Notes under the pieces: generated by a model
Told to the model about the DNA's origin: nothing
What the model saw: the letters and a program-made list of their open reading frames with translations, nothing else
Database searches by the model: none
Part shown: piece after piece, positions 1 to 11,800 of the stretch
Layout: every line of letters starts with the position of its first letter
Position numbering within the stretch: the first letter of the stretch is position 1
Made by a program: the position numbers and the translations under genes
Assembly (NCBI GenBank): GCA_036250225.1
Contig: JAPZLL010000029.1
Span: forward strand, 248,001 to 312,000
Origin: Cercophora sp. LCS_1
Taxonomy: Eukaryota; Ascomycota; Sordariomycetes; Sordariales; Lasiosphaeriaceae
Length of the DNA stretch: 64,000 bases
Reading direction: 5' to 3'

Positions 1-1099
1 CTCGGTTCCGAGCCCGCTCAATGCTTTACACAGAGGTGGTTCGCGCGCAAGGTCAGCTCTCCTCTCGGGATGCCTCGCTTAGGTGTTGCGACTCACCTTT
101 TGTCAGAGGACCCAGGGACCCAGGTGAAGGGTGATCGGCCGCTTGCTGACCCGGTCGGGAAGATTGGGATGCCATCCGGGCATTTTCTCCCCCGCTTCAT
201 GCGACTGACAAACATGTAACTCATATCCGTAGGGCTACCCAAGTGTCGAGGCAAGGGCGGGAGAGCCCGTGATCGACGATAGTTTACTTCCAAGTCCACT
301 GCTAACCGCCGTGTTTTCATCAGTTTCTACACCTACGGGACCCCTGACCCTGGAAAAAGACCACGCGAGATCGATAGGCATCTGCAGAGCGCCTCGATGA
401 TCGATCTGTTTCATCGGTCGATAATCAGGCCCCGGCATCCTCACCTCTCACCCCGCAGTGGCGCCTCACCCCTTGCGTCTGCATGCATGTGGCTGCCAGC
501 GAGATGTTGCAAGCCGGATTTCCCATGGGCAGAAGACGACGCCCAACATGGCATTGTTCAATTTTAGACCACTACGTTCCCAATTCGGTCTCCATCAAGT
601 CCAGCCCGTCTTCTCCCCTCTCCCATCGTTACACTCGAATCCGTCTGGGCGGCCAAATGGCGTTGCAGCCTGCCGAAGCGATGCGAACTATTGGACTTTT
701 GACACACGAGGAGACGGCCGCGGTCGACAACTCCTCCGCCTGGTCGATCATCGGATCTCGTGGACTGGTACAGACTCGGCCAAGACGCGGCATGGAGATG
801 ACCACGCGCGTCGAACACCGCCCTGAGGCCTCAGCGAGACGCCGAAAGATCGAGATGGTTCGACACGGACGGTGTTAGCTCGGGATCAGGGAGTTCCGAA
901 CAGCTAGACGGTCAAAGTCATGACAGGCTTTCAAGTATAAAGAGCCCATTGTCGACACAACAAGTCAGGAATCGTCATCAACAGACACGGCGTCTGGGAC
1001 AGCAGCACCTTGCTGCATTGCACTCCTTTCTTCGCATTCATTTGTTCCTTCTTTCTTTTCCAACTCATTACCTTCGTTCCACTCAACGACTAACACGCA
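1..1099. other. intergenic, laccase upstream region
   Basis: No coding region could be supported here. The open frames between about 460 and 880 overlap one another on both strands and show no domain, signal peptide or splice structure. The last 160 bases carry the TATA box and the leader of the laccase gene. Confidence 0.6.
936..942 (+). promoter_or_regulatory. TATA box of the laccase gene
   Basis: TATAAAG lies about 160 bases before the laccase ATG, followed by a pyrimidine-rich leader. It is the only good TATA element in the upstream kilobase. Confidence 0.5.
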
Positions 1100-3359
1100 A
1101 TGCGTGGCACTCACTTACTCCATGGCCTTGGCTGCCTGCTCTTCTCAGGGCTAGGCAAGGCCGCTCCTTTCGGTTCCTCGCCGGACCTTGACGTGTCTCC
1201 TGCTGTGGAACTCGTCAAGAGGGCTCCCACTTGCAACACGCCGAGTAACCGTGCTTGCTGGACCACCGGGTTCAACATCAACACCGATTACGAGGCCAAC
1301 TTTCCTGCCACGGGTGTTGTCCGCAACTACAACTTGTAACGTCCCTACTCCTCTTTGGCAGACAACAAGTGCTGACTCTTTAGTGTCATCACTGAGCATG
1401 ACAACTGGGTTGGCGGTGATGGCGTGGCCAAGAAAAAGGCCATGCTGATCAACGGTATGTCTTGTCTACCCTTACACAGAACTGTTTTGACTGACAACGC
1501 TCCAGGCGGTTTCCCCGGCCCTACCATCAAGGCGGACTGGGGTGACACCATCCGTGTTACCGTGACCAACAACCTCCGCGTCAACGGAACTTCCATTCAT
1601 TGGCATGGCATTCGCATGCTCAACAACAACGTCAATGACGGGTGAGCCCCTGAATCTTAACCTTTGGGGTTAGTCTAGGGTATGGGCAGACTAACACCCG
1701 ACCAGCGCCAACGGCATCACCGAGTGCCCCATCCCGCCTGGTGCCTCCAAGGTGTATACCTTCCGTGCTGAGCAGTACGGGAGTTCTTGGTAGGTCCAAC
1801 TTCCCTTGTTAGAGTGGCTCGCTGTTTGAGCTCGATACTCTTGGCGTCGACACTGAAATCAGACACTTGGTCAAGGACGAAGTTAACCCGGTACTTTCCA
1901 GGTATCACTCGCACTTCTCCTCCCAGTATGCGAACGGTGTAGTTGGTACCATCCAAATCGACGGTCCTGCGTCTCTGCCCTACGACGAGGACCTGGGCGT
2001 CTTCCCCATCACCGACTGGTACCACGGCGCCGCCGACGAGATCCAACACTCGCTCATTCCTCCTCCTGGTGCTGCTCCCCCTTCGGACTCAGTCCTCTTC
2101 AACGGCAAGGGCAAAGGCCCCAACGGAACGGGCAGCTACCAAAGAGTGAAGCTCAAGCCCGGCAAGCGCCATCGTCTGCGGCACGTCTTAGCCTCTATTA
2201 CCATCCTCCACACAGTTTCTAACACGTCACAGAATCATCAACACCTCGGTCGACAACACATTCACCGTCAGCCTCGTCAACCACCAAATGACCGTCATCG
2301 AATCCGACTTTGTCCCCGTCAACGCCTTCACCGCCTCCTCCCTCTTCCTCGCAGTAGGCCAACGCTACGACGTAACAATCGACGCAAGCCAGCCCATCGG
2401 CAACTACTGGTTCAACGTGACCTTTGCCGCCTCCGGTCTCTGCGGTGTCTCGCGCACGCCCTTCCCTGCCGCCATCTTCCAATACGAAGGCGCCAGCAAC
2501 ACAGCCAATCCGACCATCCGCGGCACCCCACCGCCCGACAGCAAATGCGAGGATCTAGCCAGCCTGGTGCCCATCATCAGTCGTTCCCCGCCTGCTGGGT
2601 CGTTCACGGCCACGCCGAATAACAACATCGATGTGAACCTCGCTGTGCAGAACTGGCAGGGCCAACAGCGCGTGTACTGGAAGGTCAAGGGGCAGGATAT
2701 GAATATCACGTGGGACGAGCCGACGCTGGAATACCTGGCCAAGGGGAATATGAACTTCCCGCAGAGGTACAACGTGTTTCAGGTGCCGCAGTCGAATGTG
2801 TGGTCGTTTTGGGTTGTGGAGAATTTGCTGGGTGTTCCTGTAAGTTTGGCACCACTGCGTCCAGTCCCGACATGAGGATGAACTGACGAGAGAGCAAGCA
2901 CCCCATGCATCTCCACGGTCATGATTTCCTTATCCTCGGCCGGTCGCCCGCCCTCGCCGATCCGTTTAGCGTTGCGCCGAGACGTTATAACGACGCTACG
3001 GATCGGGGAAGTCTCAGGTTTAGCAACCCCACGAGACGTGATACGACGATGCTGCCTGGTAACGGGTGGTTGGTTGTTGCTTTCCGGTATGCTTCCTTCC
3101 TGGCATCGTTTTTTCTTATTCGAATCAATCAGAAGAGAGAAATCTGACGTTGAATAGCACTGATAACCCCGGTGCCTGGCTCTTCCATTGCCATATCGCC
3201 TGGCATGTGTCCCAGGGATTGAGCATTCAGTTTCTTGAGCGTGTTCAGGACATCCCACAGACTGTGCCTTTGAACTCGATCAAGCCCAACTGTGATGCCT
3301 GGGAGGCTTATTACGCCAATTCGCCGTTCAAGCAGTTCGATTCGGGACTTAGGATGTGA
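1100..3359 (+). CDS. laccase (ascomycete multicopper oxidase), secreted
   Basis: Exons 1100-1335, 1384-1454, 1506-1641, 1706-1789, 1902-2180, 2233-2839, 2899-3086 and 3158-3359 give 600 aa. The product oxidises phenols with reduction of oxygen to water. All four copper signatures are visible: [11 protein letters not shown] (L1), [16 protein letters not shown] (L2, split by an intron), [10 protein letters not shown] (L3) and [11 protein letters not shown] (L4). The N-terminus is a signal peptide followed by a KR site (LVKRAPTC), as in secreted laccases with a propeptide. The C-terminus ends DSGLRM, so the ascomycete DSGL processing or plug motif is followed by only two residues. Intron 5 appears to use a GC donor (GCACGT at 2181), because only that junction keeps the conserved RLRIINTS segment in frame. 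L4 has Leu at the T1 axial position, typical of high-potential ascomycete laccases. Family assignment is very secure. Confidence 0.95.
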
Positions 3360-3788
3360 GCCGGCTTCGCTGTCTCTTTTGCGGGTTGGCGGGATCTGGG
3401 GAATGGAAAAACACGACTCGGGTTACATCTCAGTTTCATTTCTTCTTTGGGCTTGCTGGTGGTAGTCGGGGGTGTAGGGTATGGTACGCCACGCTGTTGG
3501 GCTCTCTCTGCATCTCGGCAAGTCCTTTCTTGGGCAAGGATCCACGAGAACTGGGTCTTTGCCCTTCTTCACTTCTTATTTGCCCTAGTCTTGACTGGGG
3601 ATTGGATCGGATTTGTTAGCTTTTTGTGCGGGTAGTTTTGTCTGCGCTCTTGGAATGGATGTTCATGCTTCATATTTTCCGGTCAAGGTCACGGTGATAT
3701 CCTCTTATGGATCATGAACCCTGCTACCTTCCCATCCATGCACCGCCCATTCCCGCTACCGTGCAGTGACGTCGATGTTGTTTAGAAC

Positions 3789-4542
3789 CTAGTTGTGCTC
3801 CATCTTGACGTCCTCCGCCCTGACATCTTCCGTCTTGATATCCTTGGTGTCGATATCCTCAGTCTTGACATACTCGGTCTTAATGTTCTCGGCCTGGGTG
3901 TCCTCAACCTTATCCTCTTCCTTGGTATCATCGCCGTAGGAGCAGCTCGTCATCATGTCCTCCGTGGTCAGGTCCTCCATCTTGACGTCGGCGTCCTCGA
4001 TCTTCACCTTGGAGTCGGCGAGCATATCTAGTAAACTGTTAGACTGAAGGATAGCATAAAAGGGCATTTCAGGGACTTACCCTTGTCGTCGGTAGGCTCA
4101 GACTTGGCCGGCTCAGGAACTGCGACAGGCGCAAAGGCTGCGGCAGGAACAGGGACGGAGGAGGACGGCTTGGCCTCGTCCAACTGCTCGGTGAAGGGCT
4201 GGCCATTCAGGGCTGTCGCAAGATATCAGCAACTGCTCAAGTTAGTAGATGCTAGGACTTACCAAGCCTTGCAGCCTCCCGGAGACTCTCCGGGGAGAGC
4301 CCGCTCTTAACACCCCACACTGCGGCGCGGTGCACCTGGTCCATGGGGTCCTGGTCGTCCAAGTTGAGAACTAGATAGGCGGAAAGTTAGCCGGCGCACG
4401 GGGAAAAACGAAGAAGGCGTGAAGTTGTGAACTTGCCGGCGTTGATGCCGTTCCAAATTGCCAACTTGGCGTGCCTACCCGAGGACAAGCACCGCGTGAT
4501 TGCCTCATAGAGGGCTTTGTTGGTGCCTTGGGTGGTGGACAT
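3789..4542 (-). CDS. unknown protein with a repeated SUMO-consensus C-terminus
   Basis: Four exons (4542-4437, 4370-4263, 4212-4081, 4027-3789) give 194 aa. I do not recognise the family. The N-terminal 75 residues look globular and helical (ALYEAITRCLSSGRHAKLAI, then GLSPESLREAARLALNG). A Pro/Ala/Ser linker follows. The last 75 residues are an acidic degenerate repeat in which VKIE, VKME, IKTE, VKTE, IKTE and VKME recur. Each matches the SUMO-conjugation consensus psi-K-x-E, and four are followed by Asp (VKIED, VKMED, VKTED, IKTED). Intron 1 needs a GC donor with the perfect GCAAGT consensus; no GT alternative keeps the frame. The start is the first ATG after a pyrimidine-rich leader. A nuclear role is an inference from the tail only. 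Confidence 0.7.
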
Positions 4543-5319
4543 GTTGTGCTTGCTTGCTTGCTGTTGCTCGAAAAAGGTTCTCGAACTGGGAAGTTGTGAG
4601 GTTAGAGAGAGAAAGGGGGGGAGAAAGAAAACTTTTGCAGATGATATGCTTGCGCTCGCCGGTTCCTTCCTTTCATCTCAAGGTGCGCCCCGCCATGAAA
4701 GTCGCTCTTCCAAACTCTCAAAATGGGATTGGTCCTCTGTTTGATGAAATATTTCGAACGGTTGGCTTGCGGCGGCTTCTTCAGCCTGTGGGAAGGAGCC
4801 GCCTCAGACCACACTAGTTTAGAGGCACATGGGCTATTTCGTGTATGCTGCGGTAATCAACTTCAACCATTGGGATATCCTATTCTTGTTGGTTTTCCAG
4901 GCAGAAATATTTCCCCAAGTACCTCCTTGGGTAATCTCGGCTGGTCTTGCTACTCCAAGATATTGGCTTCCTCTCCTCTCGGAGTAGCATCAGTGGCCGG
5001 CCACCAAACACTCAACACCATCCTCTGTGGAGTGATCGGTGTTCCTACCTCGGAAATGCCTGCGCAGGCAATGATGTCGATTGGCGGCGGTGACAAACAG
5101 GACTTGGCTAGGTTCCCATGTTTACAGTGTATTGGCGCGACGCAATGAGACAAACCGCTTGCTGATTTCCTTACTGGCAAAGCCCATCAAGCAGCCCATT
5201 GTTGGCTGTAAATACGCCAATCCCCTGCATCACAGCACCATATTCCCTCCCGCCAATCCCATCCACCTCTCTATGCAGTATTCCTTGTGTTGCCGGTAGA
5301 GGTCGCTCATGTCAATGTC
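4543..5319. other. intergenic
   Basis: This is the space between two minus-strand genes. A 141-codon plus-strand frame (4723-5148) has an ATG but no recognisable domain or splice signals, so I left it uncalled. Confidence 0.5.
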
Positions 5320-5880
5320 CTAGCGCTTAGAAGTGGAAGACCCGCTGTCCGCCCTCACACTAGAGCTATCCTCATCATCCTCGTGGTCTCGCTTGCGCTT
5401 CGTCGAGACTAAAATGGCCACACCAAAGGATTAGTGAAAAGTTTTATCGCAGAATGGACCGTAACGTACTCTTCGACCAGGAGACCACGGTTTCGAGTGG
5501 TGAGGTGCCAGACTCGCGGGTTGTGCCAAAACCACTGGGATCACGACGCGCACCTGGCCCAGATGGCTTGTCCGTTGAGGAGTACTCAAAGCAGGTAGTG
5601 CCTGCGCCCAGGTTGAAGAAGATCTTGACCGTGGTTGGGCGACGGGAAGTTGAGCCCCCTGCAAAGAGTCGACGGCGCGACGAGCCGTCTCGAGGTCGAA
5701 GTTGCGGCCTTGGGTTGCTGGGTTGTAGGAGTCAGTAGAGCTGGCAAAGGGGACTAAGGGAAAGACTTACCCTGATCGAGGATGCGTCCTTCCATCTCAG
5801 ACGTCAGACCAAGTAGCGAGAGATCCTTGGAAAGATCGTACAGCTGCCGAGCAAGGTCATCTTGGACATACTCCCTTACA
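5320..5880 (-). CDS. small putative nuclear protein, 5' end unresolved
   Basis: Three coding exons are clear: about 5880-5771, 5658-5470 and 5408-5320. The first has strong helical coding character (DLARQLYDLSKDLSLLGLTS), the second beta-like segments (TTVKIFFNLGAGTTCFEYS), and the last a basic then acidic tail (STKRKRDHEDDED) resembling a nuclear localisation signal. Junctions are GTAAGT/ctctttgcag and GTACGT/ccattttag, and the three exons share one frame. The 5' end is unclear. The only in-frame Met in the visible part is at 5795 (MEGRILDQ, giving 100 aa), yet coding character continues upstream of it. A candidate first exon starts with ATG at 6323 (MSLKRHDYLLLAL, donor GTAAAA), which would make the gene divergent from the histone-like gene with about 100 bases between the two ATGs. 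The family is not recognised. Confidence 0.5.
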
Positions 5881-6424
5881 TCCGTTGTGACAAAGATACA
5901 CCAAGATCCCGTGAAGATAGAAGATTGTGTGTGTAGAAAGTACAAGATCTGCTCTTCTTGATATCCTTTGGATGGGTGCTGGACTCTGGGGGTGGAGGTG
6001 TCCGACTCTTTGCACACGTCTTGCCAACAGATCAAGGCGGCAAAGAAAGTCTCCCAAGGTTAATCAACACTCCCCGGGCTCTAGATCCCGGACTTGAGGC
6101 TTTCACGACAGGCTGCGCCGGCCTTCAAGGTCCCCGCCCTCTTTCTCCCCACAGTTGAACGAAACGTCGCAGCTTTAGTGTTTATTTTCCCAGGGCGTGA
6201 ATCTTAGCTTCCTTTCTTCCCACTCCAACAAATTTCCTATCGTTAGGTCATAACCAAGGCCTCCACGGCACAATTTTTACAGAGAGCAAGCAACAAGAGG
6301 TAATCGTGGCGCTTTAAAGACATGAAAGTCTATTATCACCACCCTTTCTTGCCTTCACCTTTCGAAGCACGCAGCTACGTGGTGAAAGAGCAGCAAGCTA
6401 ACTTTGACACAGGCAGCTACCGCC

Positions 6425-7027
6425 ATGTCTACCTCTTCATACGGCGAGACTCCGTCTCCCTCCACCGAGTTTGGGGCTCTTCTCGCTCCTTCTCCCGATC
6501 CTGCTCCCTCTGGTGTTGATGCCGAGTCCGAGTCCGAGGCTCGTACTACCTCAACCTCTGAGAACGATGCTTCCAACCCCTCGTCTCCCTCGACAGACTC
6601 CTTTGCCTCCTCTGCCTCCGAGGCTTCTTCCCATACCATCGCTATGGCCCCCGTGCCGTTCGGTTTCGCCATGGGCTATGTCCTGAGCCGCTACCATCTA
6701 GCTCCCGGCTTCGCCTTCAGCAAGCTGGCGTTCACCCGCCTCGTAAGATAACCCCCTTGCGGCCTTTTTAGTCTTGTTCTAACATATTTGCAGGTCCGCG
6801 AGATCATCGACGAGATCAAGCAGGACTACGAGACCCTCGCTGATGGGAGAGTCTCTCTCCAGCCTTATGCTGTCAACCTGATGCAAGAGGCCGTTGAGAT
6901 CTTCCTCCTCGAGTTTTTTGACTTATGCAATGAGGTTGCGGCCAAGAATGGCAGGCGTATGATCCAGAGGGGGGACCTGCTGGAGGTCAGAGGCTTGTTT
7001 TGGGAGAGGTATGGCATGCGTATCTGA
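6425..7027 (+). CDS. H3-type histone-fold protein with a replaced N-terminal tail
   Basis: Exons 6425-6742 and 6794-7027 give 183 aa; the ATG sits in an excellent context (ACCGCCATGTC). Residues from about 85 onward align with histone H3 from alphaN to alpha3. RYHLAPGFAFSKLAFTR then LVREI matches H3 RYQKSTELLIRKLPFQR then LVREI without a gap, and AVNLMQEAVEIFLLEFFDLCN matches the H3 alpha2 helix around the AVMALQEA core. Differences are large. Loop 1 carries about eight extra residues (YETLADGRVS). H3 Cys110 and His113 of the H3:H3 interface become Val and Lys. H3 Arg63 and Lys56 positions are lost. The first 85 or so residues are Ser/Thr/Pro/Glu-rich and contain no lysine, so no K4, K9, K27 or K36 equivalent exists. 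CENP-A usually has a two-residue loop-1 insert and a basic tail, so this is not an ordinary CenH3. It is either a divergent H3 variant or an H3-derived histone-fold protein. Confidence 0.75.
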
Positions 7028-8837
7028 GCTCGCCTCCAGCAAGGGGTAATGGTAGCGGGCTGGCATTTCGCTTCTCTTTGAAGCCAAAAAGGAAAAAAAG
7101 AAATTATGAGTCCTGGAGGTCTCCTTGGAAATTTGTGCTCAAGTGATCACGTGTTGGTGTTCTTTATTGTTCTGAGCATTCTTTGGCAATCTGGCGCCCG
7201 TGAAGAGGGGCGTGACATTGAAGATTCTGCGTGCTTCTGGCGCTTTGGCAGCGATTATGCCGGCGCCGGGATGCTGAAAAGCTCAATAGATTTTTAACGC
7301 GCACCATCATAGTCCTGACGTCTTGGAACTACGCCGGATACATGATTTCTCATACAATGGGACTCCTCAGGGGTTTTTGGCCTGCGCTGCCAATATTATT
7401 CTCGGGCTACTGCACATTGGTGTCCGCATTGTCGGCCGCTACAGCCAGGTTACCCTCCTTCTCCTCATCGCTACTGCTATCGCATTCGCAATGAACGCCA
7501 CAACAATTTCATTCTGCAACCTCCTAGATGTTCACACTGATCCTGAACTCCTCCGAGCGATAATCCCGATTTCTTATTGGGGGCGTTCTTGCAGCTGCTT
7601 CATTTTCCGCACTTGCAGAAAATCCCCAACACCGATTTTCCATTACCTCCCCAGTTTAGAAATCACAGTGCGTTTTTGCTAGACTTGCTCAGACCGTTGT
7701 GGCGGTAACGAATTTTTGCCCCGTTCCCGATTCATTTCACCATTGCCGGTAAGCTACGGCGCCAACGAATCTTTGCATATTCTCCTGGTTCTCCATCGCG
7801 TCGAACTAGGCCATTGTCAACATATCTCTCTGTTGGAATAGCCCACCTTTGATTGGGCCTCCGGAATCATCATGATTTCAGCCCCACGGACTCGCACGGC
7901 GTGCGTTGTCCACTTACCGGAACGTCATCCAGAGAACAGTTAACTCGTCAACACTGGCTCCGTCCGTTGAGGAGAGGCAACAACCAGTCAAGAATAAACA
8001 ACCAGGCTTTGCCCAAAGATCTCCGGCAGTTTTCGCTGAGCCAGTTGGTGGCCTGACTCAATTAACCGGTCGGTTCTCATCTTTTGTCGAAGCTTTGGCT
8101 CTGACATCAGCTCTCTTGGACCCCCTAGCACCGCTCTTGCGCGGGTCGACTGTATTCCCAGAGTATAAGCAGGCCGTTTATCACTTCAAGAAGAAGCCCA
8201 CAGAAAAAAAGGAGCCCTTGCGGCTTGATAAAGACAAGGAAGTGCCAAAAAATCGCCAAAAAGAACATACAACACCAGGGATTCACTGGTCGTCACCGAC
8301 CCAACTACTAGTCTGGCGCTCACTGGCTTATCTATGGGAGAGCGGACGGGATCCCGAGTTCTCCAGTGGCTATGGTCGTATGTGGTAGGTATGCCATTGC
8401 CCCAAGTTTATATAGTGGCGGTCAGTACGGGGGTTGGAAGGGAGACCTCCGAAGTCGGGGTGGGCTTGGCGTGGTTGGCGATTGCATCACAATCGGATCA
8501 AGGGACCAACTCCCAAGACATGCCAAATGTCTACTCATGTCAATGTGCATCAAGGTCGTATGAATTAAATGCGGGATGAAAGTAAGGTATTAAACATGGG
8601 GCCAAGTGTCAAAAATGGTATGGAAAGGTGTCAGGCACAAAGCAAGCATACTGCACTTGCCCAACGACCTTGCAGCAACCACAGCAACCACTTGCACACA
8701 AATGGTTCAATCAGTTCATCATATCATATTACACTACCGACACCATCAAGCATGATACATGTTCATCAATATCATCCACTCGGCCAAGAAAACTACGCCA
8801 GAAAAAAATCCATCACATTACCACCCTGGGAAACCCC
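7028..8837. other. intergenic, AT-richer than its surroundings
   Basis: No gene is supported. A plus-strand frame at about 7906-8388 (160 codons, no ATG at its start, lysine-rich in the middle) and one at 7323-7682 with a hydrophobic stretch are open, but they show no domain, start or splice pattern. Either could be the remnant of a decayed gene. Confidence 0.4.
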
Positions 8838-11800
8838 TTAAGGAGCAGGCACCTCGTCCGGGTTCCACCACGGGTAAAACCTTTCACCCTTTGCAAGCTG
8901 GTAAAGCTTGCAAGCGGTACCCTCGCAGCCAACGTAGGGCTGCTCGTTACCCCACCATTCCACTGCGATACCAACCCACTGCACGCTAAACAGCATGACG
9001 AGACCGGAAATGGCAATGCCCGCGCCAAAGGCGGCCGACAGGACAAAGTTGTACTTTGACCAGAAGGCGAGGTACCTCTTGCGGATGTAGACCCACGAGA
9101 GCAGGGCAATGGGGATGCTGGGCATGGCGTAGCTGAAGCTGTAGGGCGCCCAGTTGAGACCGCCGTACCAGAAGGCAACCGGGTGGAACTGGCGGAGCAC
9201 CTTGTTCTTGGGGAAGCGCTTGAGGAGGAAGTAGACAGCGACAGTGACGACGATGCCGATGGGGAACCCGAGGAGGAGCTCCTTGTACTGTCCCTTGTGG
9301 CCAAAAACCTTGAGAGGACCGATGGTGCCCCAGAGGACCGAGGCGGTAAAGAAGGTGGTGGGCCCGGGGCAGTAGAAACGCATGGGCGCGTTGGGCTGGC
9401 AGATGTCCTCAATGTTGACCTGGAACGCGATGACGCCCGTGCACACAAAAGTCGAGATGAAAGTGGCGATCATCTGGGCGGCGAAGGTGTGACGAGGAGG
9501 GATCTTGAGGTAGTGAGCAACCTTCAAGTCATTGGCAAAGGACACGGCGTGGGCGACGGTGACGTAGCTGGTGCTGTTAGTGACAGTAATCGCCATCGAT
9601 GTAAGGAAACTCACCCAAAGGACTTGAAGAAGTTCATGGCTAGAGCATTACCCTCGACAAACATACCACCGATGAACTCGGCAAGCACGTTGAGGGTGAC
9701 CTCGATACCAGTCATGGCCTTGATGACACCAATGGGAATGACGAAGATGAGGGCAAGAGCGACACCATAGGGAATGACACCAGTCGTGGTGTAGGTCGGA
9801 TACGCGGCAATACCGGCGAAACCGCAACTAAAAGGACGTCAGTCATGTTTCTCTTATTCTAGTCAAAGAAGCCACTCACGCTGCGGCAACAAGAAGAGTG
9901 CCGAGATACCACCACTCCGATACTTCGGGATAGGCGGCCATCAGGCGATTGTGCACATCCTTGTAGTCGCTGTCATCCTTCTTCTTGCGGCGGAGGCTGG
10001 CCCACAGGTTGCGGAAACCCATGGTGATCTCGTAGCGGTGGAAGAGGAAGACGTGCGTCACGGCAGCCGAGTAGATGGCGAAGAAGCAGCCATAGACAAG
10101 CGCGTTGGCGGCGCCGAGGTACGCAGAAGAGTAGCTCATGAACTTCTCGTGGTCGTACATGCCTTGGGCGTTGACGGCGTTGGACACGTTGTAGCGCTGG
10201 CCAAAGTGGTCCCACACGCGGTTGGTGTTGATGGGCAGGTAGCCCGTGTTCCACGTGTTGGTGTACCACACGCCCAAAATGATGAAGCCAAACATGAACA
10301 TGCCGAAGGCCCTGTTCAGCGTCGAGAAGGCGGGAACCATCTGTGCACCAGGTTAGCCGTCCGTGTCTATGATTGATCATGACCGTAGGTCGGGAAGCGC
10401 ACCAGAGGGTCGAGGCCGTCGAAAAGCAGGACGTTCCAGTCAAACGTCGGCCACGGGTTGAACAACTGCAATGCGTGTCAGTGAAGGTGCTCGACAAATA
10501 GACGGGGGGTGGGGATGGGACGCACGCCAAGACCGTTCTGGAATCCTGTCAGAATCTCAAGGTTGAGGTTGTCCGGAGCGATCCATGTCATCCACGAAAA
10601 GTATGTGAGAGCCTCGAAGAGGAAGTTGGGGAACCAAAAGTAAACGAACATGGCGCCAAAGGCGTACATGAAGAACCTGTTTCTGCTTATGCTGTAAAGC
10701 TTCTTGAAGGGGCCAGGGACTGTGGGGTTGACGTCGTTGTGAAGGGCCGAGTTCAGGGCAATGGTGACAAGGGAGGCGGGCCACACGCAGTACGTAGGGT
10801 AGACGATGAATCGGCGGGTCAAGCCAGCAAGGCCGTACCCGATGAAGTTGGTTGAGAGCGCAATCAGGATCTGGTAGCCGAAGTTGCGGGCATAGGCCTG
10901 GTTGAAGAACTGGGGGAGGACCTGCGTCCACACAATGTACTGGGTGTAGGGCAAGCTCTTGGCCGTGTTGGCCATGATGGCAATCAACATGTGCTCCTTC
11001 TTGTTGAACTTGCCGGGGTTGAGGCTATGCTCGCCACAGTAGGGGATGGTGAAGCGGTAGTCGGGCACCCATCGTTCCCAGGCCTTACCCAGGGGATACG
11101 CCAACAACTGCACGACGTTCGACTCAATGCTGATGGCCCTGTTGACTGTCAGTGGCCAAGTATTGGCACAGTGGTCGGCGGGTACTCACGGCTGACGGAC
11201 GCTGAACAGCTGGTTCACAAAGGCGAGGAAGAAGGAGAAGAAAACACCAATGGTCCACGCGCGGACGGTTGAGCATGGCGTTGTCGGGTCATCCTTGTTG
11301 TCGACGACGGCACGGACCTCGGCGTAAGGGCTGTCATTGGTGATGAGGGCCGCCTCCAACTTCATCTCCTGGATCAGTTCCTCGTGCTTCTCGGGGTTCT
11401 CGAAGACATCCTCGTTGCCGAGAAACTCCTGGATCCTCATGATAACGGCGTGAGGGAAGTTGGGATCGCGCTCGTGGATCCTGAGCACCGACTCCATCAT
11501 GGACCGGACATCCTCGAGCGTCAAGGTGGCCGCGATGGCCTTGGCCTCGAGGAGATCCTCCTCAGTGACATTGAGCTCACTGAGCACTGTTAGCTTGAGA
11601 CACGACAGCAATACGGAGGACAGCCACGCACTCCTCGACGGCCTTCTCCCGCGTCTCATCCAGGTCGATTGCCCGCGGCGTCTGCGATATTGTTAGCACA
11701 TGGGTAATGGCAATCACACTCATGCGGGGTCAAGGACGAGATGACATACGAAGACGTCCTTCTCGCTCGTGGTCTGGAAGAGCCCCTCACTGCCGGAGGT

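Noticed and set aside
7906..8388. 160-codon plus-strand frame
   Set aside because: No ATG at the start, no domain, and no splice partners; a decayed gene cannot be excluded.
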